A DNA stretch of 64,000 nucleotides from Hemicentrotus pulcherrimus (Eukaryota > Echinodermata > Echinoidea > Camarodonta > Strongylocentrotidae): assembly GCA_003118195.1 (NCBI GenBank), contig BEXV01000509.1, positions 27,583 to 91,582 on the forward strand, read 5' to 3'. This document shows positions 13,901-24,284 of the stretch, piece after piece. The translations under genes and the position numbers were made by a program. Each line of letters starts with the position of its first letter. Within the stretch, counting starts at the first letter, position 1. Under the pieces are notes generated by a model. The model did no database searches. It was not told the origin of the DNA and saw only the letters and a program-made list of their open reading frames with translations.

Positions 13901-16900
13901 TTCAACTATGTTACCTTTTCTGAATAAAAATAATATTAATTAGATGCTGTGGTTGAAACGACATGGATGAAAAACTTCCATCACCCAAAAACCTTATTGT
14001 CAATAAACAGAATCATTTGTAAGTTTATGAAGATTGCACTTTGACTAATCACATTGCATTGTGGCTTGTTACTGTCGTCTGCCCTTAACCACATATCTTC
14101 ATTAAGTCTTAACGGAAAACTGCTTTTTCCTTCAAGATAACGATTCATTGACCATGACTTGGTTCATATAATCTCTCTAAATCCTTTGTTCTAGACTTTC
14201 TAAGACCGTACATCTTCCGTTGCCATAGTAACAACTAGATGGCCCGGCCTCTAGCTTGACCCTAATTTCAAGTAATTTCCTGAGACAGATACGAGGCGTC
14301 AAAACATGACATACTCCTCGTCGAACAGAGTAAAAGAGAGGAGCAATACTAATATTATAAATAAAGAATTATATCACAACATAATTAAAATCATTATTTG
14401 TTGTGTATGATGAGAATCGGGACACGTTATAGCGTCAGCTGCGGAGTTCTCACTCGAAATGTGTTGAGTTGTGACCTGCTAGAGAAAGACAGGTGTCAAT
14501 TCAGATTTAACCGCAGCGCTAAAATTATTAGACAAAATTGAAATGGTAGACTGAAAATAGGATTTGCGTTGCTTTTCGAGCATTTATTGTTACGTATGCA
14601 CCACGCACCAATATCTTGTCTGCGTGTTCCAGCCATAAAATCTACGTTATCCGATTATGAGATTGAATACGTACTTTTGCGGTTAACCTGATATGTCGGG
14701 GAAATTAGCCTAATTTGAGGAAGGCTTCTCGGACGTGTGTATATTTGTATCACTAAATTGTGCTGAGTTCACGTCACGTTTGATTAAGTGGGCTGGTGGT
14801 GGATCATGGGATCGGCATGTTGTACAGCAGGTAAGTTAGTTCGCTTCAGAATGAATTTCCGTGTGATTTGTGCTACTCATTGGACTTGGGTACTGCGATG
14901 GGTTCTGATGATTAATGTGGAATATCCTGCATTTCCAGGCAATGACGTTTATACCGAAAGCATTACAGACAAACCAGAAAAGTGATCTGTCCTCAGCTAT
15001 ACTTTATTCATGCCAAATATTTATTATGTCCATGTCATCATGATAAATATTAAGATATCAAAAAGGCCGTGCAGCCAATGAAATAACTATTGCAAACTCT
15101 TCAAAATAATAAACCATTGCACATACCTGCACTCTTCATGGAAAACTTCCTTGTGTTTTAAGATTTTTACATTAATCATTTAAACATTATAGACATGAGC
15201 GCTATACAAGAACCTACTATTATCATTGTTATCAGTAGTATTATATTTCCTTCAGCAAATCCATACAGATCAAATAGATTTATCAAAATCCATGCGATGT
15301 TGATTTCAAATTATTTTTTTTTGATTTATGACCTACTACAACTTACTCCAGAATTCTGTTTAATTTTTCACTGCACAGGTGCGAAAGGTGATAAGCTCAA
15401 TCTTGACAAAAATGGAAGTAGACCTGTCAGTTCCGTACACTATGCTGATGTCGAGCATTCACAAATACCCCCTTCATCACCCACCGCTTCGTTGCTGCAA
15501 ATGCAGGATGAAGTCGACATCGAGAGGCTGATGATGACTTCAATGACGACGAAAGAAATGAATGGACATGTGAAAATAAGCAACGGCACTGTCTCATCTT
15601 CTCTGACGTCATTGACCACCGCTCCGCTCAGTCGACAAACCCGTGATCGAGAAGATGAGGTCGATAATAGTCGTTTGAAATCAACCTCGACGACTTGTAT
15701 CAATGGAAAATCGCTTCATGGTGAGTTAGCCATTCCAATTGCAATTAAATAAATGTATAAGGTTTACTGTAAAGGTTTGAAAACCCCTTGTTTTTCAAAG
15801 TTATTCTAGTACATTTTATTCGTTTAATTCATCAATGAGGTACAGGTTTATGAAACTTAATTTATTTTATTTTTCTTAACTTATTAGATTAATATTTACC
15901 AATTTGTATGAATCATTTTGTATCAATATTATCTAAATTACACTGACGGATTTATGCCAAGCAAACAGTTAGAGAAGGACAATCTTCCGGTTTTCAATTC
16001 TCCCATGACTTCGAATTATATTTGTTAATTCGTCATGACCCTAGGGAAGACAACGTTACGACATTAACAACGTCTGGGGTCCCTACCTTGCCAGAATTTA
16101 GGAAGTAGGGGTAAGGGGGTAAGGGGCAGTGGTGGTGAACATTGTTGGCTAGAGACTGAGGAAGACCGGAGAAGAAAAAACAAAATACGAATACGAATAC
16201 AAAAGAGGGGAAAGTAAGAACAATGAAGACAAAGGTATATGTTAAATTGTATGGAAGGAGGGAGCGAAGCGTCAAAATTAAATGGGGAGAATGAAAAGAT
16301 GTTTTTAACAACAGCAACAAAATAAAAAGTAAGCATAGATTCAAAGTTCATGCAGAGTGCTACAGACACTTTTTACAGATTTTAAAGATACTTGAAATTA
16401 CCCACTCCACAGCCTACCCATCGGGAAAAACTGCCCTCAAGATAGCCCCAACAAAGGCCAAATATAGGACATCTTACCGACATTCTATCGAACAATCTCT
16501 GCAGATATGAGTCATTCTACAAAGAGTCCTGTCTAAGCATAAGTATTATGTCATTAAAGGCTTCTTCCTGTAAGAGTGTAGGCATTACCAACTCATATTA
16601 AACTCAGCGCAATAGACAAATTAACAAACTGTCAAAATGCGATCCGTTTCAACTAATTGACTTATCCCAATAATCCGGTATCCGTTCCTATGCTGTGTTT
16701 TTACGAGGCCATATCATGAACATTATTAATTTGGGACGCATCGGCAATATTTCTTGTTGAGATGTTCAAGCTGTTTATTGTATGTGTTTAAAAAAAAAGA
16801 TGCTTTTTGTAAATGAGATTACATTTCTATATATGGGTAAAAGGATATGCTTAACCCTAGCATTCGTATCACAACACAAATTACGCAACCTTTTGAATGT

Positions 16901-19900
16901 ACTTTAAAACGATTCGTCGAATGGTGTCCTTCGTACTTGTAAACGAATCCTTTGTTTGGTTGATACATATCAAATAGCAATTACGAGACAGGATTCTTTT
17001 AAACGATCGTTAATCAGAAGATTAATTGACAATTAAATTAAGAGATTAATGGAAACGTTGCAAAGTCTGTGAGATTAATTAAAGTGATTGGTGATTTACG
17101 ACGTCGTTGCTTAGAGATCATTGCTATTTCCTGCATCCACAGCTTATAGAGCAGCCTTAAATACAAAATTGGTTTCCTGCTTATTTCCCCCACCACCGCG
17201 GCACTAAGGTCCTTAAGTTCGACAAGACATATAACTATATTTGCCACTCTCAACCCAGGCGTAGTAAATAAGAAGTATACATTAAAAGCTTTCAGGTTTA
17301 TAGTAATGGCTATAAGATAACGACCGTTAAATCATTTACATTTATAGACTTCAATCAAGGGTAAGGGCAAGGAGCTATATAGCACCATGGTAAGGGCGAG
17401 ACATTACTCTACATTTGCGTCTTTCAACCCAGGTGTAGTGGTGGTATCGGGGTGGTGTTTCACAAAGATCCTAAGTCGAACTTAACTCTAAGTTGGACTT
17501 AAAAGTTATGGAGAGCCATTTGTAGCCTTAAAATGAAATATTTTCAAAAGCAAAAATTGAAGTAGTTTAGACTTTTCAAAAATTCCACATCAAGAACATG
17601 AAATCTCCCATGATAATAGAAAATATGAATGATTTGAATCAACATCTTATGCCTTTTAAAATCACTTTTACAAAATACTTTCAAAGATGCGAACGGCTTT
17701 CCATAACTGTTAAGTCCAACTTAGAGATAAGTTCAACTTTGGGAAACCCCCCCCCCCCGGAATGGTATCTTGCCGCGCAATGACAATGACAACGACCTTT
17801 AATTCAGTCGAATGATAGCCTTTCATCAAGGGTAATGGCTATGCGTTCATTTCCCTTTCCACGTTGAGTGACCGGTGCCTGGGGAAAAAAAACCCTCTCG
17901 CTTCGAGAAAAAGAGTACCATGACAAAACAACTTCTATAGCAAGGCCTGTTCTTAGAGTTAAAAACTGTGTCTAGCATAGGCAACCTTTATCATTTACGT
18001 CGAATTGTGAGGAGCTGGGACCTATTCCTAAAATAAGTAAAGTTTTACGATGTGAGGAGTGTTTGAAAACGGTCTGGGGATGAGATTAGCTTAAGGATTT
18101 GGGATTACACGGTGCGGATCTCTTAGTGGAAAGAGGATTTAAAGAGAGGATTTGGGAGGAAAACATGGAAGAGGTGTGCCCTGGCTTGACTTACTTCTTC
18201 GCTCAGCTTTTCATTTTATGCGTCTAGATAAGAGTTCACGTGACCTACTTTTTCTTTATCTATGTTGTTGATTTCATTTATTGGGTTGAACTGTTTTGCT
18301 TGTAAGTTTGAACGTGGTATGTAATTATTTCTAACGATATAATTAGCATTGTTTTGTTCAGTCCTTCTACTTTTTTTTTTTAAAAACTATTATTTTTTCT
18401 TCTTATTCTCTATTCCTTATTCTTTCTATGTTTGCTGAGAATTATTTTCCCCCATTCATTTTCTTCTTCTCCTCCAAGTTACCTCTCTCCCTGAACTTTT
18501 CCATTCTCACGTGGTACATGCATGAGCTTTATTTTTTCTTCTCTAATCTTTCTTCCGGTCCCTTTTACTATCTCTCCCTAAACATTTTTTATTCAACTTC
18601 CTGCTAGCTTGGTGGCAAGTGAATCACACAACAGAATACAAAAACCATTATCACGGTCATGTATTACAAACTCTATGTGCTCTTAACTAGTCATTTTCAT
18701 AATTTATGTCATTAACTGACCATTGCTTTCTTCTAACCACAGGCTACCTTGACCAAGCATCGGATGACACAGAGTATGAGACGGCCTACTCAGATTTCTC
18801 GGACAGGTAAGAGTTATTAATATTTTTGTTCCCCAAGTAGACATCAAGAATTGAGGTTAAAATTACGCTGTAAAATATATTGTCGTAATCATAGCACAAA
18901 CGTGCGTGTATATAGATCGCGCTTCCCGGTATTAACCTACTGACCTACATGTATTTGCATGTATTGAAAATCTATATTCATATTTATGTCATTTCCATTT
19001 TAGTGTATTTATTTAGCCACTTGGAACATAAATAAATAAGCTTAAGTAGGCCTAAATCGATGAAAGATATTTTGTTGAAAGAAATATGCATGTATATAGG
19101 AATAATAAAGTAGGCCTACATCCGTAAAAGACGATTTGTTGATAATTTGGTTCCATTATAATTATGCATGCATTGTAATGAAACCAATGTAAAAATGAGT
19201 AAAAGATTTAATGCATTTTCTAAATCAAAGAAATCACTTGTTAATATATTTTCACCCAAAGTTTGATCAGTTAAAGAATACACATATATTCCCCGAGAGA
19301 ATTGTTCTGCTGTCGTTGATATGGTTACAGGGTAGATGAACTAGAGAGGACGCTCGTCAAAGAAGATGACATGACAGAGCTAGTACAAATGGAGCCTTCT
19401 ATCCATCATCACTCTCCTCGGTTTCTGATTCGACCAAAGAATGCATCCTGTTTCCATGGAGATCGTGCTCGTTTTGTTTGCTGTATAACAGGTGAGTTTC
19501 ATCTCATGAGACAGGCATTGATTAATTTGTCCTAAATTAATTTTAATTTTCACATAGCACCAAATTGGATTCCCCTATATAACTGATCTAGTTTTTTTTT
19601 TGGCTATATAATTGAAGAAAAAAATATTGGTGTAAATAGCAGTGAGACGAAAGCAATGGGAACTCATATAAATGCAATTTCAGTTCAATTGTATTATTCT
19701 GGCTGTCCAGAATGAGCATACCTAATGAAAAGAAAATGCCTGATTTTGATACAATAACGAAAGTGTCCTATTGAAATAATAAGATGATGTATAGGAGATA
19801 AAGTCGGTGAAAAAAATTGAAATGTTATTATAGCTAATTCATTCTTTCTATTAAAACCACCTACACATCTGTTTAACAGCATGATCTGCATTTATGATAG

Positions 19901-22900
19901 GCCTATTGTAAAGTTGATATAAATCATATTTGAATTTTGTTTATTCTTTAGGCTCACCCCGACCCGACATCAGCTGGTTTGCCTCAGGTAAAGTGATAAG
20001 ACCCGAGAGAGACGACCATCTGAAGATCACAGACTATAGCGAAGACAACGATGGCAATGCTGGGGATGACACATGCGCGCTGGTGTCCATTCTAGACATC
20101 GTCGAAGTCAAGTTGGTGGACACGGGCGAGTACGCATGCGTGGCTATTAACTCGCAGGGTCAAGCATTCTGTTCCGCTCAACTCAATGTCGAGGCACCAG
20201 GTAGGTCACATGACAGCATGGAAACAAAACATTAATTCATACATGTATGAAGACAACTGACGATTAAATGCAACTAACTTCTACTATGATTTAATAACTT
20301 TGATTTTGATTGTGCATGTTAACTAGATAAAGAGTAGAAAGTAAAACTAATGGGATACCTTGTAGTTTACTTTAGGCCTCTAATATCGATCCTTTATTTT
20401 TTCTAGTTCTACGGACGATGAAATTGCCATTGCACATGCAAATATGATTCTTAGCTTTGCCTGAACCTCCTTTGTATTTATAACATTTGTGTTCCAAGAT
20501 CCTGGACTGGCTGTACAATCCACGAGAGATGAAAATGACAGGTGAGTCTACATCTTCTCATTCTCAATTGCAGTTTGATTAGTTCAATATATAATCTTCT
20601 AAATGCCAGTTTGCAATCTTGAGAAATAAATATTCAATTGTATCTACTTTTTAAAATCGGAACGGTTAAAAAAAAGATATGGAGATAAAATTGTTATAAG
20701 GACGTTGATACAGTAGGTATGAAGATAAAGAGGATTAGGATGAGAGAGAGACAGAGACAGAGACAGAGACAGAGTGAGATATGGGTAGTGTGGTAGGGGG
20801 ATTGGAACGGATGATTGGTTGATGGTTATGCAGGGAGAAATCATTGATATAAAATATTTAACATTGTTTATATAGCTTTATTTATTCATGTCGAAGGGAT
20901 GCCAGATGCAATGTAAAAACAAATGCATGTTCCTTCATAATATTGTCATTTGATGTTTTAAACAGGTTGCCTGACGAACCTAAAATCGAGACATCAAAGA
21001 AGAACCTCGCCAACACTGAATCAAACCTACAGGACCAAGTACACATCTCATCAGCATCACTTCCGAGACAAAAGGTCCAAGCCCTTGTAGGATCAAAGGC
21101 ATCTTTCTTCTGCCCTGTTGAAGGTAAACATGGAAAAAGTCGACGGAAATGTGTTTTCCTACTTTGTTCACGTTCGTATGTATGATGATCATGGACAAAT
21201 ACCTTTGTAGACAAAATCACAAGACATTTCGTTACAGTCATGTTCAATGTTTCGTTGCATATCGAGACACCTTTAATAAAACCATGAATAAACTCCATGA
21301 TAAAATGCAGATGCAAATGAAGACTGATTAGTTGACTACAGTAATATAAATTTCCACTTTCAATTTATTTTCGCTTTGGCCAGTTGTTAATAGACGTTTC
21401 ATTTAAAAAAATCCATACTCCTCTTTTCGAAAGAGGATATTTACGACTATACTAGAAAGAATATAGTCTTGGAGAGACAGACATAGTGGGCATGTCATTA
21501 TAATTTGTATATCAGATATAGGTTGGAAGATGGTTTGCATAATCTCTTCTTTGGTCTGTTTTTCTAATTCATTATTTTATAATTAAATTCTTTAATCCAA
21601 GGTGAGCCATTTCCAGACGTGAAATGGTTTAAAGATGACATCCTCATCACATGTAACCATGGTGATGACCGCATCACTATTAGAGTCGAAGGTTGTATCC
21701 ACTGTCTTCACATCCGGGACATCTCGCTCTCTGATGCGGGTACATATGTCTGTAGTGCCGCCAATGATAATGGGATGGTGCTTTGTGTCAGCCTCTTGGA
21801 AGTGCAAGGTATACACATTCTTCTTGTTTGGTGTTTGACCTCTCTCAGCCTCCATAAACTCAAGATAAAGTATTGTATGAACTTCTAGACATAACTCTAC
21901 TTTCTTGAAAAAACCCTCAAGCCTGGCCACTCTTTGGCAAACCTTAACTCACCAACGTTTCATGCTCAACAAATAATTAGTATATAATACCATTGGTTAG
22001 GAATAAATATTTACCAGCCGATGACAGAAATTCACAAAGAATGATGATTTGAAACATGAGTGTCCTCACGTCTGACATTTCTAATGAGGAAAATTATATT
22101 TGCGATATCTGTAAAACATTTGTTTGATTTTATTTTCCAGAATCTTCAGGATTGACAGAAGGAAATCAGCATGTGAAACAGCGCACTCCGATGTTGGTGA
22201 TTACAGAGCCTGCAATGTTCAGACAGTCTACCAGAGAACCTGAATCCGTCGTATCACCCAAAACCGGTAACGAGGAGACAGTTGTTCCCTTCGATGATTT
22301 AAATTCACTAAACTCTGATAACCCAAACCATAGCAACAGGATCAGCTTCGACGAAGATGGGATGAGGACGGTTAGGAAAGACACTGTAAAAGATACAAGT
22401 AACAGTCCTCTAAGAAACTCAGGTGGGATAAACGACGGAAATACTGATGAAATCCTAAGCTCAGTTTTGTCGAAGTATGGTCCTAGAGAATCCCAACAGA
22501 GTATCTGCGATGATAGATTAAGTGTTGCCAGCAATGATGGAGTGACGTGTAAGGAATCAAACAGCTCGGAGACTTATGCATCGGCAGAAGGGCCGCCAAG
22601 TGATGATAATAAGCAAACTAAGAACAAAGTCTCAGCAGGCACATTTACCTCTGAAGGTGACAGTCTTACCGAGCCTAAACATCATAAAGGCTCTAAGCGG
22701 AGATCGTCCCGTCGCAATCATGTCAAGTCACCAACAAAACTCAACAATTCCCTGTCACCAGCAGATAAAGACATCACTGAATTCGCTGATATAGACGACG
22801 TTAATAGTCTGACGAGAAGTAAATCCTCTAGAAAAAAGCGGTCGTCTAGTCGGAGAAAGAAATCTCCCATGCATTCTAAGAATGTAGAAAGGGTTCGCTT

Positions 22901-24284
22901 AGATCTTGAAAAGGCCGAGGAGCTTACTGAGAAAGTTGATTCCTGTCTGGACATCATCGATGACCTGCTGACCCTGACATCTTATGATGAGAATGAAAAT
23001 GAGACAGAAGAAAAGTTACGCCAAAAGTTGGACACACTGGTTCACAAATTCGGTGACTCAGAATCAGATGCAGGAAGCTTGAGCTCCAGAAGGAGTACAC
23101 CTTCTCATCGCAGAAAAGAAAGGTTAAGGAAGGTAGATCTTTTACATATGTCAGACAGCAATGGAGAATATCTGGATGGATCTGATGTGAATATAAATGT
23201 ATCCAGGATTCATAGTAATGGTAATATCTGGGGGCAGTGCAGTCTTGAGGATTCACTGAAGGTAATGTCTGAACTAGTGGGAAATATATCAATGACTGTA
23301 CGCGATCCAGGGTTGGAAGCTGATGGTTTTGCCCGTGCCAATCCAGCAGAACCCGTCATTAATGGTCAAGAGACAAATTTGAACAATAACAACAGCATTG
23401 ATAGGAAAGTAATATCTGATACGGGTCTGTTCACTGGGCATAAAGTCAAAAGAACACCGCTTCGTGATCTGTTAAAGCATAGTTTGTTCAGCCAAGATTT
23501 AATGACGACAAGACTTCGTCGTAGGCCTCTACCTGTTACAAAATCACTAGACTCCATAGATGATACTACTCACATTCCTCGCAGCTCTGATGGAAGCCGG
23601 AGACACAGTTTGGGTAGTCTGTATGCACCTAGATTAACACGACCATCGCGACATCCTCTTTTGAGGACCTTGTCGATAAGGAGACGCAATCGTAATCATT
23701 CAACAGACTCGTCTTCAAGCGACGATGACATTTCTGAAAGGCTTCAAGGTAGGACCATTGCCCTTCGTCCTAAACCACTGGACAATGGACAAACATCCGA
23801 CGATTGCCCATCTCACGCAGAATCCTCCGATTCACTGACAGTCCACCTGGAAGATAAATTCCAACAGTTTCCCGATGGCGACAGACTGTCTTCTCCAACC
23901 GGTTTTGGAGACAGCGATTTCAGTTTAGAAGAACACAGCATACCTGATCCTCCAAGTAGAACACGGCTATCCGATGATGGGGATTCCATATCTGGTACAG
24001 GGGGTTTATCGGAACATGCAGCTGACCAAAGTGCGCCTGATTTGTTTAACGGTACTATTGTTGGGAAAGCATCAACCGCGGATCAGCACAAAAGGCACAA
24101 TATAGACCAAAGTGAAAATCAATCAAAACGATGTATTGATACAGACTTCGGTTCTCAACATGAAAATACTATCGGAGACTCATCGAAAGTAGTTCATGAG
24201 GACCAAGTATCACAGAATGGCGGGAAATGTATATCGAAAGAAGACGTAGAGACACATAGGGTACTCGAGGAGATCGGTTCATAA
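7827..24284 (+). CDS. Large calmodulin-binding-repeat / immunoglobulin-domain protein (MLCK-locus gene), 11 exons
   Basis: The eleven coding exons are 7827-7905, 8340-12718, 13507-13699, 15379-15720, 18743-18806, 19331-19491, 19952-20200, 20499-20541, 20966-21123, 21602-21808 and 22141-24284. They sum to 8019 nt, an open frame of 2672 aa, and every junction agrees in phase. Order of parts: short N terminus (1-26); disordered Ser/Glu/Lys-rich exon (27-1486) with five PEP-19-like acidic+IQ modules at about 677-703, 927-955, 1125-1147, 1208-1236 and 1352-1380; Ser/Thr-rich linker; I-set Ig 1 (about 1715-1822); Ig 2 (about 1869-1958); basic Ser-rich tail with one predicted helix. Ig domains of this type occur in MLCK, palladin and titin-family cytoskeletal proteins, so a calmodulin- and actomyosin-related cytoplasmic scaffold is likely. 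It has no kinase of its own, but lies about 23 kb upstream of an MLCK kinase gene on the same strand. The name is not recognised. Splice choice is inferred from sequence alone. Confidence 0.85.
7942..7968. repeat. Perfect 10-bp hairpin in intron 1
   Basis: AGATCAAGAT, a 7-nt loop, then ATCTTGATCT: a perfect inverted repeat starting 36 nt after the exon 1 donor. It could fold in the pre-mRNA near the 5' splice site. A function is not shown. Confidence 0.8.
8340..12718 (+). CDS. Exon 2: giant 4.4-kb exon with five IQ modules
   Basis: The acceptor tttgacag ends at 8339. A second acceptor 12 nt on (ctgcag, ends 8351) would keep the same phase. The exon gives residues 27-1486 and ends in phase 0 at GGT GAT AAG|gtaggt; translation beyond 12718 runs into low-quality AT-rich sequence and a stop, so the donor at 12719 is the better end. 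Composition is rich in Ser, Glu, Lys, Asp and Asn, with no globular domain that I recognise apart from repeated segments of the form D-I-D-L-x-D-P-x-V followed by a degenerate IQ motif and a Lys/Arg cluster. Most of it is probably disordered. Its coding status is supported by 1459 codons without a stop in an AT-rich genome. Confidence 0.9.
10286..10372 (+). other. PEP-19-like acidic+IQ module 1
   Basis: Reads EPIDINLSDPEV, then about 7 residues, then MQLAFRKRK. The pattern is an acidic D-I-[DN]-L-x-D-P-x-V segment leading into a partial IQ motif (M/I-Q-x-x-x-R) and a basic cluster. PEP-19 (PCP4), PCP4L1 and neurogranin combine the same two parts, and there they bind calmodulin and change its Ca2+ kinetics. 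The second IQ arginine is missing, so binding to apo-calmodulin is inference. Confidence 0.75.
11039..11125 (+). other. PEP-19-like acidic+IQ module 2
   Basis: DPDIDLKDPKV is followed by KMIQQVFRRKKLLSKR. This is the best IQ match of the five, with Ile-Gln, Phe and Arg in register, and it has the strongest basic tail. It lies about 250 residues after module 1. Confidence 0.8.
11633..11701 (+). other. PEP-19-like module 3 (degenerate)
   Basis: DDIDIDLLDAEVKAVTEKL keeps the acidic half, but the IQ half has decayed: Leu-Arg replaces Ile-Gln, and Asp/Glu follow instead of Lys/Arg. It may no longer bind calmodulin. Confidence 0.6.
11882..11968 (+). other. PEP-19-like acidic+IQ module 4
   Basis: EAVDIDLSDPDV is followed by KLQSAFWKKR. 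Trp sits at the usual IQ arginine position, a possible hydrophobic calmodulin anchor. It is 83 residues after module 3. Confidence 0.75.
12314..12400 (+). other. PEP-19-like acidic+IQ module 5
   Basis: DEIDIDLNDTKV is followed by KKIQNIFKRKR: a clear acidic half, Ile-Gln, Phe, and a strong basic cluster. It is the last module before the exon 2 donor. Confidence 0.8.
13060..13420. repeat. Transposon-derived fragments with trinucleotide repeat
   Basis: Two related pieces about 250 bp apart share gcgtacgc, a G-rich run, and a taag-ggacactttt block. The second begins CAGTGGCGTACGCAGGATTT, which looks like a DNA-transposon end. A (GTA/GCA)n stretch (about 13262-13311) separates them. Lies in intron 2. 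The family is not assigned. Confidence 0.45.
13507..13699 (+). CDS. Exon 3 of the Ig/IQ gene
   Basis: The acceptor ccttcttgtag precedes 13507, and the donor is g|gtatgg after 13699. It enters in phase 0 and gives 64 codons (TESQKITESGALPS...NQSSLAE) plus a leftover G. Ser/Thr-rich with no recognised domain. Phases match both neighbours. Confidence 0.8.
14806..14830 (+). CDS. Candidate alternative first exon encoding MGSACCTA
   Basis: ATG GGA TCG GCA TGT TGT ACA GCA G is followed by a consensus donor, gtaagt. The ATG has A at -3 and G at +4. The leftover G is phase 1, as exon 4 requires (15379), giving an isoform that starts MGSACCTAG and skips exons 1-3 and all five IQ modules. Gly2 followed by Ser and a Cys pair is the classic dual lipidation pattern: N-myristoylation plus palmitoylation, as in Src-family kinases and G-alpha subunits. 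Transcription from here is inferred, and no TATA box is obvious. It could be chance, but start context, phase and donor quality all agree. Confidence 0.5.
15379..15720 (+). CDS. Exon 4 of the Ig/IQ gene
   Basis: The acceptor cactgcacag ends at 15378; the donor g|gtgagt follows 15720. Phase 1 to phase 1, 114 residues including the split Gly. Polar, Ser/Thr-rich linker with a short acidic piece (QDEVDIERL) that faintly echoes the acidic half of the IQ modules. It can be joined either to exon 3 or to the MGSACC exon. Confidence 0.85.
15721..18742. other. Intron 4
   Basis: About 3 kb without exon-like sequence. It holds a MITE (17457-17747) and, around it, SINE-like scraps with the phrase CAACCCAGG(T/C)GTAGT. 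The ORFs near 16033-16369 come from a purine-rich stretch. Confidence 0.6.
17457..17747. mobile_element. MITE-like element with about 55-bp terminal inverted repeats
   Basis: The left end (GTTTCACAAAG ... AAGTTGGACTTAAAAGTTATGG) matches the reverse complement of the right end (GTTTCCCAAAG ... AAGTTGGACTTAACAGTTATGG) over about 50-60 bp, with an AT-rich noncoding middle. This is a nonautonomous DNA transposon structure. I could not settle the target-site duplication, partly because of a C-run on the right. Confidence 0.7.
18743..18806 (+). CDS. Exon 5 of the Ig/IQ gene
   Basis: 64 nt between ctaaccacag and g|gtaaga. Enters phase 1, leaves phase 2, and encodes GYLDQASDDTEYETAYSDFSD plus the start of an Arg codon. 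Acidic/aromatic linker ahead of Ig 1. Its phase pattern equals that of exon 8. Confidence 0.85.
19331..19491 (+). CDS. Exon 6: first half of Ig domain 1
   Basis: Acceptor ggttacag before 19331, donor g|gtgagt after 19491. Encodes a linker, then the Ig A-B strands (PRFLIRPKNAS ... RARFVCCITG); the B-strand Cys is at about residue 1736. The exon ends inside the Gly of the C-x-x-x-G turn, phase 1. Confidence 0.9.
19952..20200 (+). CDS. Exon 7: second half of Ig domain 1
   Basis: Acceptor ttattctttag before 19952, donor g|gtaggt after 20200. Encodes the C strand (SPRPDISWF, core Trp), an acidic loop longer than usual, then the F strand LVDTGEYACVAIN with the second Cys, and the G strand. This is a clear I-set Ig domain, the kind used in MLCK, palladin and titin-family proteins. 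Confidence 0.93.
20499..20541 (+). CDS. Exon 8: 43-nt microexon
   Basis: Between gttccaag and g|gtgagt. Encodes DPGLAVQSTRDEND plus two bases. Phase 1 in, phase 2 out. It is needed to bring exon 9 into frame after exon 7, which supports it strongly despite its size. Confidence 0.8.
20966..21123 (+). CDS. Exon 9: linker and first half of Ig domain 2
   Basis: Acceptor tttaaacag before 20966, donor g|gtaaac after 21123. Encodes a polar linker, then SLPRQKVQALVGSKASFFC with the B-strand Cys. The intron falls after VEG, at the same place and phase as in Ig 1. Confidence 0.9.
21602..21808 (+). CDS. Exon 10: second half of Ig domain 2
   Basis: Acceptor ttaatccaag before 21602, donor g|gtatac after 21808. 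Encodes EPFPDVKWFKDD (C strand with core Trp), then LSDAGTYVCSAAND (F strand Cys) and the G strand. Canonical I-set Ig, close in style to the Ig domains of vertebrate MLCK. Confidence 0.93.
22141..24284 (+). CDS. Exon 11: C-terminal exon, basic and Ser-rich
   Basis: Acceptor ttattttccag before 22141; 714 residues to a TAA. Noteworthy parts are RS/KR-rich basic stretches (22690-22880), one charged amphipathic segment likely to be helical (about 22880-23050), and several basophilic-kinase-type sites such as RRHSLGS and RTLSIRRR (23590-23690). A donor-like CAAG|GTAGGA after 23748 would leave phase 1 and could splice to downstream phase-1 exons. Just past the stop, the +1 frame stays open and coding-like to 24396, so the true C terminus may be about 37 residues longer if the window carries an indel. 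Confidence 0.88.

Noticed and set aside
16033..16369. Two overlapping minus-strand ORFs of about 100 codons
   Set aside because: They arise from a purine-rich intronic stretch, with Phe/Leu/Ser-rich low-complexity translation.
20882..21316. 144-codon minus-strand ORF
   Set aside because: It lies antisense over exon 9 (Ig 2), whose splice phases and Ig motifs are convincing.
22166..23557. Minus-strand ORFs of 60-122 codons
   Set aside because: They are shadows of exon 11, which has a long in-phase plus-strand frame.
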